64,000 bases of DNA. Origin: Nitrospirota bacterium (GTDB taxonomy: Bacteria > Nitrospirota > UBA9217). Both the position numbers and the translations under genes were made by a program. Below the pieces are notes generated by a model. The model was given only the letters and a program-made list of their open reading frames with translations. It was not told where the DNA came from and did no database searches. The stretch covers positions 90,145 through 154,144 of the forward strand of contig JALNZF010000007.1 of the NCBI GenBank assembly GCA_023229435.1, given 5' to 3'. Below, piece by piece: positions 32,423 to 40,828 of this stretch (position 1 is the first letter of the stretch; each line of letters starts with the position of its first letter).

Positions 32423-33766
32423 TCATCGTTGCGTTACTCTGTCTGACTCCTGACCCCTGACCCCTGTCTTCAGGCTCTTGTCCTCTTTCTTCAAGTACTT
32501 GCTCACGCCCTTCATGGAGCAGAACTCGCCGCACATACTGCAAACGTCGGATTCCTTCGGCAGGCTTGACTCACGCAGTTTGCGCGCCCGTTCAGGATTG
32601 ATCGAAAGTTCTATCTGCCCCTTCCAGTCGAGGGCCTTGCGCCGACGCGCCATCTCGTTGTCCCAGTCCATCGCGCCCTTTACGCCCTTTGCGATATCCG
32701 CGGCATGGGCCGCGATACGCGACGCGATCACGCCTTCGCGCACGTCCTCCAGGTCCGGCAGGCGCAGATGTTCGGAAGGAGTGACATAGCAGAGAAAATC
32801 CGCGCCGGCCGCGCCGGCGATCGCGCCGCCGATGGCCGAGGTGATGTGGTCGTATCCCGGCGCCACATCGGTCACGAGCGGGCCGAGCACGTAGAACGGG
32901 GCGCCCTTGCAGAGTTCTTTTTGAATTTTGATATTGGTCTCAACCTGGTTGATCGGAACATGGCCCGGTCCCTCGATCATCACCTGCACGCCCGCCTCAT
33001 GCGCCTGGTCGCGCAATTCGCCGAGGGTGATCAACTCCTCGATCTGCGCCCGGTCTGTTGCATCGGCGAGACAGCCCGGCCGCATGCCGTCGCCGAGCGA
33101 AAGGGTCATGTCGTACTTCTTGCAGATCTCGATCAGGCGGTCGTACTGCGTATAGAGCGGATTTTCCAATCCATTCACGACGATCCATTCGAGATGGAAC
33201 GCGCCGCCGCGGCTCACCACGTCCATGATCCTGCCCTGGCGCTTGAGCCGCTCCACGCTCGCGATGGTCACGCCGCAGTGCACGGTCACGAAGTCCACGC
33301 CCTCTTCAGCCTGCTCTTCGATCACGCGGAACAACACCTCGGGGTCCATCTGGACGATCGACTTGCCCTGGGCCACGGTCTCGACAGCGGCCTGGTAGAT
33401 CGGCACGGTGCCGATGGAAACCGTTGACTGCTTCAGGATCTCCCTGCGGATCTCGATGATCGGGCCGCCGGTCGAGAGGTCCATGACCGCGTCCGCCCCG
33501 GCTGAAACCGCGACCTTGAGCTTCGCGATCTCATCATCGATCGACATCCGGTCCCTGGACGTGCCGATGTTCGCATTGACCTTGGTCCTGAGACCCTTCC
33601 CGATCCCGAGCGGGGTGATCGACGTATGCCGGTTGTTCCTGGTGATGACGATCGTCCCGTTGAGTATACCGGTCAGGATATGTTCAACACTCACACCCTC
33701 GGCCCTGGCCACGGCCTCCATCTCGGGAGTGATGTTTCCTTTTCGCGCTTCGAGTATCTGGGTCAT
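32423..33766 (-). CDS. thiC: Phosphomethylpyrimidine synthase ThiC
   Basis: 447 residues. Radical-SAM-like enzyme converting AIR to HMP-P. Visible: STGGPIIEIRREIL, VHCGVTIASVERL, LSLGDGMRPGCLAD, MIEGPGHVPINQV, FYVLGPLVTDVAPGYDHI and the C-terminal cluster motif CSMCGEFCSMK. About 20 residues past the usual end (KEDKSLKTGVRGQESDRVTQ) are encoded by a reiterated GGGTCAG word repeat. ATG 33766 (MTQILEARKGNITPEM). Confidence 0.95.
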   Translation of the reverse strand: MTQILEARKGNITPEMEAVARAEGVSVEHILTGILNGTIVITRNNRHTSITPLGIGKGLRTKVNANIGTSRDRMSIDDEIAKLKVAVSAGADAVMDLSTGGPIIEIRREILKQSTVSIGTVPIYQAAVETVAQGKSIVQMDPEVLFRVIEEQAEEGVDFVTVHCGVTIASVERLKRQGRIMDVVSRGGAFHLEWIVVNGLENPLYTQYDRLIEICKKYDMTLSLGDGMRPGCLADATDRAQIEELITLGELRDQAHEAGVQVMIEGPGHVPINQVETNIKIQKELCKGAPFYVLGPLVTDVAPGYDHITSAIGGAIAGAAGADFLCYVTPSEHLRLPDLEDVREGVIASRIAAHAADIAKGVKGAMDWDNEMARRRKALDWKGQIELSINPERARKLRESSLPKESDVCSMCGEFCSMKGVSKYLKKEDKSLKTGVRGQESDRVTQR

Positions 33767-33798
33767 AATTACACCTCGTAAACATTCTGTTCGTCTGA

Positions 33799-34455
33799 TC
33801 AGCGTGGGGCACAATATTCACAAATGATTTTGTCAATGTAAGCTATTGCTGCGATGAGTTTGCTTGAAGCTTTCTTGATATCTTCTTCAGCCATAATTGC
33901 TGAAATCATTGAAACACCTGTTGCCCCTGCATTGAAAACTTGCGCCATATTCCCACTCTTTACCCCGCCAAGGGCATAAAATGGGATATTTAACTCATAT
34001 TTAAGCTCTTTTAAAATGCTTAACCCCACCGGAACCCCAAGTTTAGCCTTTGAAGGGGTATCGAATATGGGTCCAATGGTTATAAAATCCGCTCCGCCTG
34101 CCTCAGCAGCCTTTGCCTCCGCCAGATTATGGGTGGATACACCGATAAGCATGTCCTTACCAACTATCTTTCGAACTGCTTCAACAGGCATACTTTCATG
34201 ACCGAGATGGACTCCGTCCGCATTGACTGCGACTGCCACATCAACGCGGTCGTTAATGAACAGCCTCGCGCCAAACTCTTTTGTTATGGTCCTCAGCTCC
34301 TGTGACAGGGCAAGCAATTCCCTTATCGGGAGGTCTTTTTCCCTGAGCTGGATTGCCCGTACGCCGCCTTCAAGCGCAAGCCTGACTGCGGCAGGCAGAG
34401 GCATCTTCACCTGCTTCCGGTCTGTTATCAGATAAAGTTTGAAATTAACAGCCAA
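33799..34455 (-). CDS. thiE: Thiamine phosphate synthase
   Basis: 218 residues, TIM barrel. KLYLITDRKQ, VRAIQLREKDLP, FINDRVDVAVAVNADGVHLG, STHNLAEAKAAEAGGADFITIGPIFDT (in part) and FYALGGV. Couples HMP-PP to thiazole phosphate. The start is TTG 34455 with AAAGGAA upstream. Visibly AT-richer than thiC and thiG on either side, so possibly acquired separately. Confidence 0.9.
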   Translation of the reverse strand: MAVNFKLYLITDRKQVKMPLPAAVRLALEGGVRAIQLREKDLPIRELLALSQELRTITKEFGARLFINDRVDVAVAVNADGVHLGHESMPVEAVRKIVGKDMLIGVSTHNLAEAKAAEAGGADFITIGPIFDTPSKAKLGVPVGLSILKELKYELNIPFYALGGVKSGNMAQVFNAGATGVSMISAIMAEEDIKKASSKLIAAIAYIDKIICEYCAPR

Positions 34456-34469
34456 GATGAATTCCTTTC

Positions 34470-34620
34470 ACCACAGAGGACGCAGAGAAGAACGAAAGCG
34501 ACCAGAGACTCACCATCTTTTGTTTCTAACACCTGAAATGATTCTGCAGCTTAATCCGTGTTCATCCGTGGTTAATTATATTTACTTCGCCTTTTCTCTG
34601 AGACCTCTGTGGTAAAGCAT
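34470..34620. repeat. Word-type repeats between thiG and thiE
   Basis: ACCACAGAGGACGCAGAGAA at 34472 is mirrored by TCTCTGAGACCTCTGTGGTA near 34597. A second wording, TTAATCCGTGTTCATCCGTG, lies between them. Confidence 0.55.
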
Positions 34621-35400
34621 CTAGCTTCCGATCATCCCTTCCAGCGGACTGCTGGCAGTGGCATAAAGCTTCTTCGGAATTCTCCCTGCTTTGAACGCGA
34701 GACGGCCGGCAAGCACGCCGTACTTCATGGCCTCGGCCATCGCGATCGGGTCCTTTGCCCCGGCGATCGCCGTGTTCAGCAGCACTGCGTCGCACCCCAG
34801 CTCCATGGCAAGCGCGACATCGGAGGCCGTACCCACACCCGCGTCAACGATCATCGGCACCTTCACGGTTTCCATGATGATCCGGAGGTTGTACGGGTTC
34901 CTGATGCCGAGACCGGAACCAATGGGCGCGGCAAGCGGCATGACCGCGGGACAGCCGATGTCCACGAGCTTCCTGGCCATGATCGGGTCGTCGCTCATAT
35001 ACGGCAGCACGATCAACCCCTCTTTCACCAGCACCTTCGCCGCCTCGAGCGTCGCCTCGTTGTCCGGGAACAGGGTCTTCTCGTCGCCGATCACCTCGAG
35101 CTTCACGAGCTTCGTGATCCCCGCCTCTGCCGCGAGCATGGCCGTGCGGATCGCGTCCTTTGCCGTGTAACATCCGGCGGTGTTCGGAAGGATCTTGTAC
35201 TTCTTCGGATCGATATAATCGAGCAGGTTCTCCTTGCTCTTGTCGATGATGTTCACCCGGCGGACCGACACGGTCACCACATCAGCGCCCGAGACCTCGA
35301 TGGCCTTTTTTGTTTCAGCGAAGTCCTTGTATTTCCCCGTGCCCACCCAGAGCCGGGAGTTGAACTCAATACCCGCAATAATAAGTTTGTCGTCAGTCAT
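34621..35400 (-). CDS. thiG: Thiazole synthase
   Basis: 259 residues, TIM barrel. Start [20 protein letters not shown]; Schiff-base region [67 protein letters not shown] (in part); [12 protein letters not shown]. Builds the thiazole ring from DXP, dehydroglycine and ThiS thiocarboxylate. Follows thiS by 35 bases. Confidence 0.95.
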   Translation of the reverse strand: MTDDKLIIAGIEFNSRLWVGTGKYKDFAETKKAIEVSGADVVTVSVRRVNIIDKSKENLLDYIDPKKYKILPNTAGCYTAKDAIRTAMLAAEAGITKLVKLEVIGDEKTLFPDNEATLEAAKVLVKEGLIVLPYMSDDPIMARKLVDIGCPAVMPLAAPIGSGLGIRNPYNLRIIMETVKVPMIVDAGVGTASDVALAMELGCDAVLLNTAIAGAKDPIAMAEAMKYGVLAGRLAFKAGRIPKKLYATASSPLEGMIGS

Positions 35401-35435
35401 AATAAATCCCATCCTTATTTTTCAATTTCCAATAT

Positions 35436-35666
35436 TCAATTTGCAATTTCCAATCGCGCTTGCGCGCACCCTCCCTGCATGAAACTCACGACCTCCAGCC
35501 GGTCGCCCTCATTGATGCTCGTCGACGCGTATGCGTCCTTCTTCACGATTTCCTCGTTCCGTTCAACCGCCACCCGCTGTTTATGGATTATGAGAAATTC
35601 CAGTAGGCCGGAGACGGTGATTTCGTCAGGCACTGACCGCTTTTCTCCGTTCAACGTGATATCCAT
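35436..35666 (-). CDS. thiS: Sulfur carrier protein ThiS with residues beyond the diglycine
   Basis: 76 residues, ubiquitin-like. MDITLNGEKRSVP, VAVERNEEIV and INEGDRLEVVSFMQGG are typical. ThiS normally ends in the Gly-Gly that is adenylated and thiocarboxylated; here GG is at 65-66 and ten further residues (CAQARLEIAN) follow, read from an intergenic AATTTGCAATTTCC repeat. Unless trimmed, this form could not be activated. ATG 35666 has AGAGGGG upstream. First gene after the riboswitch. Confidence 0.85.
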   Translation of the reverse strand: MDITLNGEKRSVPDEITVSGLLEFLIIHKQRVAVERNEEIVKKDAYASTSINEGDRLEVVSFMQGGCAQARLEIAN

Positions 35667-35684
35667 CGGCTACCCCTCTGAATG

Positions 35685-35712
35685 CAAAAAACCACGCCGG
35701 ATGGCGTGGCCT
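35685..35712 (-). terminator. Riboswitch expression-platform terminator
   Basis: Minus strand stem CCACGCC-loop-GGCGTGG (35709-35692) followed by a T-run (35691-35685). It lies between the TPP aptamer and thiS. Confidence 0.8.
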
Positions 35713-35734
35713 GAAAAGGTTTTTTCATGATACG

Positions 35735-35835
35735 TTGCTCGCCTTCCCTACGCCGGTACTACCCGGATCAGGTTCTAAGGGTCGCCCCGGATACTCAGGA
35801 CTCTCAGCCCCGCCTTGCGGGGCTCCCCCAGCTTT
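35735..35835 (-). promoter_or_regulatory. TPP riboswitch (THI element)
   Basis: Read on the minus strand, the aptamer has GGGGCTGAGAGT, then ACCCTTAGAACCTGATCCGG and GTAGGGAAGGCGAGC, all core TPP-binding sequences. It controls thiS-thiG-thiE-thiC by termination at 35685-35712. Confidence 0.95.
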
Positions 35836-35845
35836 CTGTGGTGAT

Positions 35846-35874
35846 ACAATACAGCACGTCAAAATCATTGTCAA
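35846..35874 (-). promoter_or_regulatory. Promoter of the thiamine operon
   Basis: Minus strand TTGACA (35874-35869), 17 bases, TATTGT (35851-35846), just upstream of the riboswitch. Confidence 0.7.
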
Positions 35875-35901
35875 TAGCATTTACGGATTGCTGCCGCGCC
35901 G

Positions 35902-36498
35902 TTACCCGTTCAGCAGTTTCACAACAGCCGTGCCATCGTCATAACAGTCGATGATATTGAGCGCGCCGAAGGACTGGTCTATCCGAAAAAGATTCAGCGG
36001 CTCCATGCCGAGCGTATCGGCAAGAATGACCCTGTTCACCCCGCCGTGGAGAAGCATGGCGATCTCCTGCTCCCGATGGGAAGCGACCAGCCGTTTGAAC
36101 ACCGGCAGTATCCGCGCGCTCACGTCAACAAGACACTCTCCGCCAGGAGGGCGATAATTGAGCAGGTCTTTCCGCCAGGCCGCATATTGTTCCGGGAATC
36201 CGGCCTTGATTTCCTCGGCCGTTAGCCCTTCCCATGCGCCAACGCTCCGTTCCCTGAGTTCCGGAAGGGGAGTGTATGATATCCCGAGGCGATCAGAAAT
36301 GATCGCGGCGCCTCTGGTCGATCGGATGAGATCGCTCGAAAAGACGGCGGTGATATTTTTGCCTTCGAGCAGCCCCGCAAGCCGGTGCATCTGGTCGAAG
36401 CCCTTCTTCGTGATGTCGATATCAATATGACCGTTGTAGCGTTTCTCGCCGTCGTTCGCCACTTCGCCGTGGCGCATGAGGTAAACCCTGACAGGCAT
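35902..36498 (-). CDS. cobC: Histidine phosphatase, probable alpha-ribazole phosphatase
   Basis: 198 residues. RVYLMRHGEVAND gives the catalytic RHG; SSDLIRSTRGAA, ERSVGAWEG and LLHGGVNRVIL complete the phosphoglycerate-mutase-like site. The fourth gene of a cobU-cobT-cobS series and four bases after cobS, so dephosphorylation of alpha-ribazole phosphate (or of cobalamin phosphate) is likely. Confidence 0.85.
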   Translation of the reverse strand: MPVRVYLMRHGEVANDGEKRYNGHIDIDITKKGFDQMHRLAGLLEGKNITAVFSSDLIRSTRGAAIISDRLGISYTPLPELRERSVGAWEGLTAEEIKAGFPEQYAAWRKDLLNYRPPGGECLVDVSARILPVFKRLVASHREQEIAMLLHGGVNRVILADTLGMEPLNLFRIDQSFGALNIIDCYDDGTAVVKLLNG

Positions 36499-36502
36499 TG
36501 CC

Positions 36503-37276
36503 CTAATTCCCGCTCGATAAGATCACAAAGAGAAAGAGCACAAGCACCTCGTTCAGTTCGCTCATTGCGCCGATCGCGTCCCCCGTCACCCCGCCGAGCT
36601 TTCGAACAAGGTAGCGCTTGCCGAGATAGGTAAGCAGCAGAACGCCGCAGATCAGGACTAGAAAAAGGACGACGGAACGTACGTCCAGCCGCACGACCAC
36701 GAAGGCAGACAACCCGATGGCAACTGCGGATGTTGCGACCATGCCGCTTGATCTGAGATGTCCCACAAAGGCCTTGCCCATGCCGTGCTCTCGGCCGTAC
36801 TCCGCATTGGACACCATGAGCGTCTGCGCCCAGCGGGCCAGCACCGGCGCGACAAGCAGCGCGACGATCCGGTCGCTTTCAAAGAGATTGTTGAGACACA
36901 GATATTTCATGAACAGGACGAAGACGATGCCGAGCGCCCCGGCGGTCCCAAGCCTGCTGTCCTTCATGATGGCAAGCCGTGAGGAATGGTCGCGTCCGCC
37001 CATCAGTCCGTCGAGCGTATCGGCCAGGCCGTCGATATGGAGCGCCCGGGTGATCAGGACGGAGAGGATGACGAGCAGGAACGTTGCAATGGTCTGGGGC
37101 AGGGCAATCAGGGCAAAGATCTTGTCCGCGTTGACCAGGAGAACCCCGATCAGGAAACCGACAACCGGGAAATAGACCATGGACTTCGCCAGGTCCCCTT
37201 CCTCAACCTCATGGTCCTTGCGCACGGTTATGATGGTGAGAAACTGCAGTGCGGTAATGAAATTTTTTAGCATCAT
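36503..37276 (-). CDS. cobS: Adenosylcobinamide-GDP ribazoletransferase
   Basis: 257 residues, integral membrane. FITALQFLTIITV, FPVVGFLIGVLLV, ALHIDGLADTLDGLMGGRDHS (in part) and LGTAGALGIVFVL are CobS/CobV signatures. Joins adenosylcobinamide-GDP and alpha-ribazole. Starts with two adjacent ATGs (37276, 37273). 20 bases after cobT. Confidence 0.95.
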   Translation of the reverse strand: MMLKNFITALQFLTIITVRKDHEVEEGDLAKSMVYFPVVGFLIGVLLVNADKIFALIALPQTIATFLLVILSVLITRALHIDGLADTLDGLMGGRDHSSRLAIMKDSRLGTAGALGIVFVLFMKYLCLNNLFESDRIVALLVAPVLARWAQTLMVSNAEYGREHGMGKAFVGHLRSSGMVATSAVAIGLSAFVVVRLDVRSVVLFLVLICGVLLLTYLGKRYLVRKLGGVTGDAIGAMSELNEVLVLFLFVILSSGN

Positions 37277-37296
37277 TCGTCTCTCGCAACTCGTTG

Positions 37297-38373
37297 TTAG
37301 GTTTTTACCTTTTCACGCTCATTGCTTTTCTCCGCGACCCCCGCGTCCGCGAACGTCGCCATCTCGCCGAGGATCTTCACGCTTGCTTCAACAAGCGACA
37401 TGCCGAGGGCGGCACCGGTGCCTTCGCCGAGCCGAAGGTTCAGGTCCAGCAGCGGGACCTGTTCAAGGTGCTCAAGCATCTTCCGGTGGCCGATCTCCAC
37501 GGACTGGTGCGCGGCGATCAGATAGCCCTTGACCAGCGGGTTCAACTCAGCGGCAATGAGCGCGCCTGCGGTCGAGATGAAGCCGTCGACAACCACGGGG
37601 ATCCGGTACAAAGCAGCGCCAAGCACGAGGCCTGCGATGCCCGCTATCTCAAACCCGCCGACTTTGGCGAGCACATCGAGCGCGTCTTTCGGGTCGGGGT
37701 TATTCACCGAGATCGCCTTTTTAATGATCTCGATTTTATGCTGGAACGAATGATCGTCAATCCCCGTGCCGCGGCCGGTCACGGTTCCCGGGTCCGCTCC
37801 GGTGATAACGGAGACGATCGCCGAGGACGGCGTCGTGTTCCCGATGCCCATGTCACCGGTCCCGAGCAGGTCGAGGCCGTCTTTATATTTTTCCACCAGT
37901 TCTATCCCGGTCAGGACGGCCCGCTCGGCCTCGTCGCGCGTCATGGCAGGGCCTTTGGTCATATTCCGGGTACCGCGGCCGATCTTTCTGATCTCAAGCC
38001 CATCCCCGGGATCGAAATCATGGTCAACACCCATGTCAACCACGATCACCCTCGCGCCCGCATGCTTTGCAAGCACGTTCACTGCGGCGCCGCCGTGAAG
38101 GAAGTTCAAAACCATCTGGGGCGTTACTTCTTTGGGAAATGCGCTGACGCCCTCTTCGGTCACCCCGTGATCACCGGCAAAGGTGAAGATGATCTTGTTC
38201 CGGATCACCGGCTTGTCCTTACCCGTGATGAGGCAGTATTTTTTCGCAAGTTCTTCGAGCCGCCCGAGGCTGCCCTGCGGCTTTGTCAGGTTGTCGAGCT
38301 GCGCCTGGACCGCGTTGGTGCGCGATGTATCGACGGGCTGGATTTGTTTCAGAACTTCTTGCAATCTCCGCAT
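37297..38373 (-). CDS. cobT: Nicotinate-nucleotide:dimethylbenzimidazole phosphoribosyltransferase
   Basis: 358 residues. [67 protein letters not shown] and [10 protein letters not shown] are family blocks; the catalytic Glu is in the C-terminal [14 protein letters not shown]. Activates the lower ligand of cobalamin. Middle gene of the cob operon. Confidence 0.95.
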   Translation of the reverse strand: MRRLQEVLKQIQPVDTSRTNAVQAQLDNLTKPQGSLGRLEELAKKYCLITGKDKPVIRNKIIFTFAGDHGVTEEGVSAFPKEVTPQMVLNFLHGGAAVNVLAKHAGARVIVVDMGVDHDFDPGDGLEIRKIGRGTRNMTKGPAMTRDEAERAVLTGIELVEKYKDGLDLLGTGDMGIGNTTPSSAIVSVITGADPGTVTGRGTGIDDHSFQHKIEIIKKAISVNNPDPKDALDVLAKVGGFEIAGIAGLVLGAALYRIPVVVDGFISTAGALIAAELNPLVKGYLIAAHQSVEIGHRKMLEHLEQVPLLDLNLRLGEGTGAALGMSLVEASVKILGEMATFADAGVAEKSNEREKVKT

Positions 38374-38398
38374 GCAAAATCTCCGATCTAATTGTTAC

Positions 38399-38428
38399 TC
38401 CTGAACCCTGAACCGTGAACCCTGAACC
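38399..38428. repeat. Word-type repeat (TGAACCCTGAACCGTGAACC)
   Basis: The short cobU-cobT gap consists of tandem TGAACC(C/G)TGAACC words, the same wording as at 2983 and 12861. Confidence 0.6.
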
Positions 38429-38429
38429 T

Positions 38430-38951
38430 TTATTTTATCTTTAACGGTATTCCCGCCGCCGTAAAATACACTTCATCCGCTGTCAGTGCCACTCTCTGAT
38501 TCAGGATCCCGGCAAGATCCCGAAATTTCCTGGCAAGCGGATTGTCCGGCACGATGCCGAGCCCCACCTCATTGGATACGACGATGCAGACCCCGTTGAA
38601 ATTGTTGATCGCTGCAACCAGCTCGTCGGAACGGAGAGAGACGACATCGTCACCATCCGTATGGGCAATGACGTTGCTCAGCCAGAGGGTGAGACAGTCG
38701 ATAAGCACCACCTCATAGCGGCCGGAAAGCTTCTTCAGCAATTCCGCCGCCGCAAGCGGCTCTTCATAGGTGTCCCAGGCAAGGCCCCGGTCTTTCCTGT
38801 GCTTCTCGATCCTCGCCGCCATCTCGGCGTCGAGCGCCTGCGCGGTGGCGAGGTACGCCCGCTTACCCGACAGCCCGCTCGCCAGCTTCTCGGCAAACGC
38901 CGACTTTCCGGACCGCGCTCCGCCGGTAATAAAGTATGTTTTATGAGACAT
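38430..38951 (-). CDS. cobU: Adenosylcobinamide kinase/guanylyltransferase
   Basis: 173 residues. P-loop FITGGARSGKSAFAEKLA, the guanylylated His region in EKHRKDRGLAWDTYEEP, VLIDCLTLWLSNVI and VSNEVGLGIVPDNPLARKFRD (in part). First gene of the cobalamin nucleotide-loop operon. No cobalamin riboswitch is visible upstream. Confidence 0.95.
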   Translation of the reverse strand: MSHKTYFITGGARSGKSAFAEKLASGLSGKRAYLATAQALDAEMAARIEKHRKDRGLAWDTYEEPLAAAELLKKLSGRYEVVLIDCLTLWLSNVIAHTDGDDVVSLRSDELVAAINNFNGVCIVVSNEVGLGIVPDNPLARKFRDLAGILNQRVALTADEVYFTAAGIPLKIK

Positions 38952-38970
38952 GACGATGCATTATTCGCAG

Positions 38971-39005
38971 ACAAAAAACCCCGCCTGTTTCTTCAGGAGG
39001 GGTGA
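38971..39005 (-). terminator. Terminator after tRNA-Gly
   Basis: Minus strand CCCTCCTG, 6-base loop, CAGGCGGGG then TTTTTTG. It ends the tRNA transcript before cobU. Confidence 0.75.
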
Positions 39006-39129
39006 ATATTCTATTCTTCAGCTTAACAGAGCACAGACGTCACAGACTGCAGACTGAAGAATCCTCATTGTTTTTCTCCTGACGTCTGTCCCTCTGTTGT
39101 CCGTACTCTGATCTCTATCGTGTATTGAA

Positions 39130-39205
39130 TGGAGCGGGCGACGGGATTCGAACCCGCGACTCCAAGCTTGGGAAGCTTGTACTCTACCAGCTGAGCTACG
39201 CCCGC
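39130..39205 (-). tRNA. tRNA-Gly (anticodon CCC)
   Basis: Minus strand: acceptor GCGGGCG/CGCCCGC, D-loop AGCTCAGCTGGTAGAG, anticodon arm CAAGC-TTCCCAA-GCTTG (anticodon CCC), T-loop GGTTCGAATCC, encoded CCA at 39132-39130. 76 nt. Confidence 0.95.
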
Positions 39206-39218
39206 TTTTTCGAAAATC

Positions 39219-39247
39219 ATTATAGCGGCCGGCTTCCGTGTTGTCAA
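39219..39247 (-). promoter_or_regulatory. Consensus promoter of tRNA-Gly
   Basis: Minus strand TTGACA (39247-39242), 17 bases, TATAAT (39224-39219): both hexamers are perfect. Confidence 0.85.
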
Positions 39248-39366
39248 CCCCGAAAACAGCACAGAAACATGATAGTCTCACGGGAAAGCCGGCGGATAAA
39301 AAGATGAACAACAACGTCATTGGCGTCTCGCCGCGTCACCCCTTCACCTCTTCGCCGTTTTTCCCC

Positions 39367-39852
39367 TTACAGGTTATCCTTGACGTCCTTTTCCAGTTCC
39401 TCGTCGCTCCCCATACCAAGATACCGCTTCGCAATCTTGCCTTCTTTATTCAACACCAGCATCATGGGGATCGAGCGCACCTGGTATTTTATGGCGACAT
39501 CCTCCGTACCCTTCAGTACGGTATAGGTGATCCCGCTTTCCTTGATAAATGACCGTACTTCATCCCAGCCGCCCTCGTCCATTGACACCGCGAGCAGCAC
39601 CAGCCCCTTGTCTTTATACGTTTTATGCAGCTTCTCAAGACCCGGCGCGGACGCGCGGCAGGGCGGGCACCAGGCGGCCCAGAACTCGAGCAGCACAACC
39701 TTCCCCTTGTAATCCGACAGCTTGACGGTTTTCCCGCTCATATCCTGGAGCGAAAAATTGGGGGCCATGGTGTCCGACGGCACACCCTGGTCAGTACAGC
39801 CGGACAGCAGCGCGATCGCGACGATGGATAGAACGACGAATCTCTTCACCAT
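39367..39852 (-). CDS. TlpA/ResA-like thiol-disulfide lipoprotein
   Basis: 161 residues. Signal with lipobox FVVLSIVAIALLSGC, then a thioredoxin fold: PNFSLQDMSGKTVKLSDYKGK, active site WCPPCRASAPGLEKL and cis-Pro YQVRSIPMMLVLN. It probably reduces apocytochrome c or other periplasmic thiols, fitting the System II genes at 6-8 kb. ATG 39852 has AAGGAG at six bases; the upstream frame overlaps a terminator. Confidence 0.85.
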   Translation of the reverse strand: MVKRFVVLSIVAIALLSGCTDQGVPSDTMAPNFSLQDMSGKTVKLSDYKGKVVLLEFWAAWCPPCRASAPGLEKLHKTYKDKGLVLLAVSMDEGGWDEVRSFIKESGITYTVLKGTEDVAIKYQVRSIPMMLVLNKEGKIAKRYLGMGSDEELEKDVKDNL

Positions 39853-39883
39853 CAACATCTCCTTCTCAAACAACCGGTCAAAC

Positions 39884-39909
39884 AAAAACTGCCCGCCAAA
39901 GGCGGGCAG
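39884..39909 (-). terminator. Terminator of trxA
   Basis: CTGCCCGCC-AAA-GGCGGGCAG, a 9-bp perfect stem, with five Ts on the minus strand. Confidence 0.85.
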
Positions 39910-39975
39910 TCGATCCAATAACGACAACATCCGTTCGAACGCTCATTCCGGTTTCCAGCCACGCGGAAAATATCC

Positions 39976-40299
39976 TTATTTCGCGAGCAGCGTGTCCACC
40001 TTGGTCTTGAGCTGTGCCTTGGGGACGGCGCCTACCACCTGGTCCACGGTCTGGCCGCCCTTAAAGAACATGAGCGTCGGGATGCCCATGATGCGGTACT
40101 TGCCGGCTATGTCGGGATTCTCATCCGTGTTCAGTTTCACGACCTTGAGCTTGCCCGTGTATTCCTTCGCGATCTCGTCAACAATCGGCGCAACCATTCT
40201 GCAGGGCCCGCACCAGACCGCCCAGAAGTCCACCAGCACAAGACCCGGTGCTTTCAATACTTCCTGATCCCATGTCGCACTCGTCACTGCTTCAGCCAT
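39976..40299 (-). CDS. trxA: Thioredoxin
   Basis: 107 residues. [20 protein letters not shown] carries the active site [20 protein letters not shown] has the cis-Pro. Cytoplasmic disulfide reductant. ATG 40299 follows GGAGG by six bases. Directly downstream of a ferredoxin gene, 17 bases apart, and ended by a strong terminator. Confidence 0.95.
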   Translation of the reverse strand: MAEAVTSATWDQEVLKAPGLVLVDFWAVWCGPCRMVAPIVDEIAKEYTGKLKVVKLNTDENPDIAGKYRIMGIPTLMFFKGGQTVDQVVGAVPKAQLKTKVDTLLAK

Positions 40300-40316
40300 T
40301 GTAAGCCTCCTCTTGA

Positions 40317-40511
40317 TTACGCCTTTGAGACCGGTGTGGATTGCACCTGCTTGATCGCTCCTTCGGGGCAGACGCGCGGACAAGCTCCGCAGTCGATACA
40401 TTCAAAAGTAATAACCGCACGCCCGTTTTGCATCTTGATCGCCTCGGTAGGACACACATCCAGGCAGGTCCCGCATCCGGTACATTTATTTTCCGTAATT
40501 TGATACTGCAT
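40317..40511 (-). CDS. 2[4Fe-4S] ferredoxin
   Basis: 64 residues. Two cluster motifs: [16 protein letters not shown] and [17 protein letters not shown] small soluble electron carrier; Rnf and NfnAB in the same window are plausible partners, and its neighbour trxA raises a ferredoxin-thioredoxin link that cannot be shown here. ATG 40511 is 17 bases past the -10 box. Confidence 0.9.
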   Translation of the reverse strand: MQYQITENKCTGCGTCLDVCPTEAIKMQNGRAVITFECIDCGACPRVCPEGAIKQVQSTPVSKA

Positions 40512-40527
40512 ATAACAACTGTTTTCA

Positions 40528-40556
40528 ATAATAACCCTTGCACTGGTCATTGTCAA
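40528..40556 (-). promoter_or_regulatory. Promoter of the ferredoxin-trxA operon
   Basis: Minus strand TTGACA (40556-40551), 17 bases, TATTAT (40533-40528). Confidence 0.75.
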
Positions 40557-40565
40557 TAATTTTTC

Positions 40566-40712
40566 TAACTACTCAGGACCTCAAAACCATATTCTCACAC
40601 GAAGGCACAAAGCGCACGAAGAAATACAAAAAAACTATTCTGGTTTAAATCCAAGGTCTAAAGCCTTTCTTTGTGCCTTCGTGGCTTTGTGTGAGACAGA
40701 CCTGAGTAGTTA
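40566..40712. repeat. 147-bp MITE-like word element with perfect 12-bp terminal inverted repeats
   Basis: TAACTACTCAGG (40566-40577) and its exact complement CCTGAGTAGTTA (40701-40712) bound a body in which CACACGAAGGCACAAAGCGC (40597) is mirrored by CTTTGTGCCTTCGTGGC (40669). Best preserved of several elements with this pair of ends. Confidence 0.75.
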
Positions 40713-40790
40713 CTAATTTTTACTTGTCCTGCACTGCAAATATGTTACCGATTCACCCATCGTAATGCCGCTTCGGAGAATGTGAAATCA

Positions 40791-40819
40791 TTGTCTATTT
40801 GCGGGACTTGTGGCATAAT
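40791..40819 (+). promoter_or_regulatory. Promoter of addB, leaderless type
   Basis: TTGTCT (40791-40796), 17 bases, CATAAT (40814-40819). The expected start is about 3 bases before ATG 40829. Confidence 0.55.
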
Positions 40820-40828
40820 CAACTCGAG

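Noticed and set aside
38952..39129. Cobalamin riboswitch upstream of cobU
   Set aside because: The gap holds a tRNA terminator and word repeats (cagacgtcacagactgcag); no B12-box wording was found.
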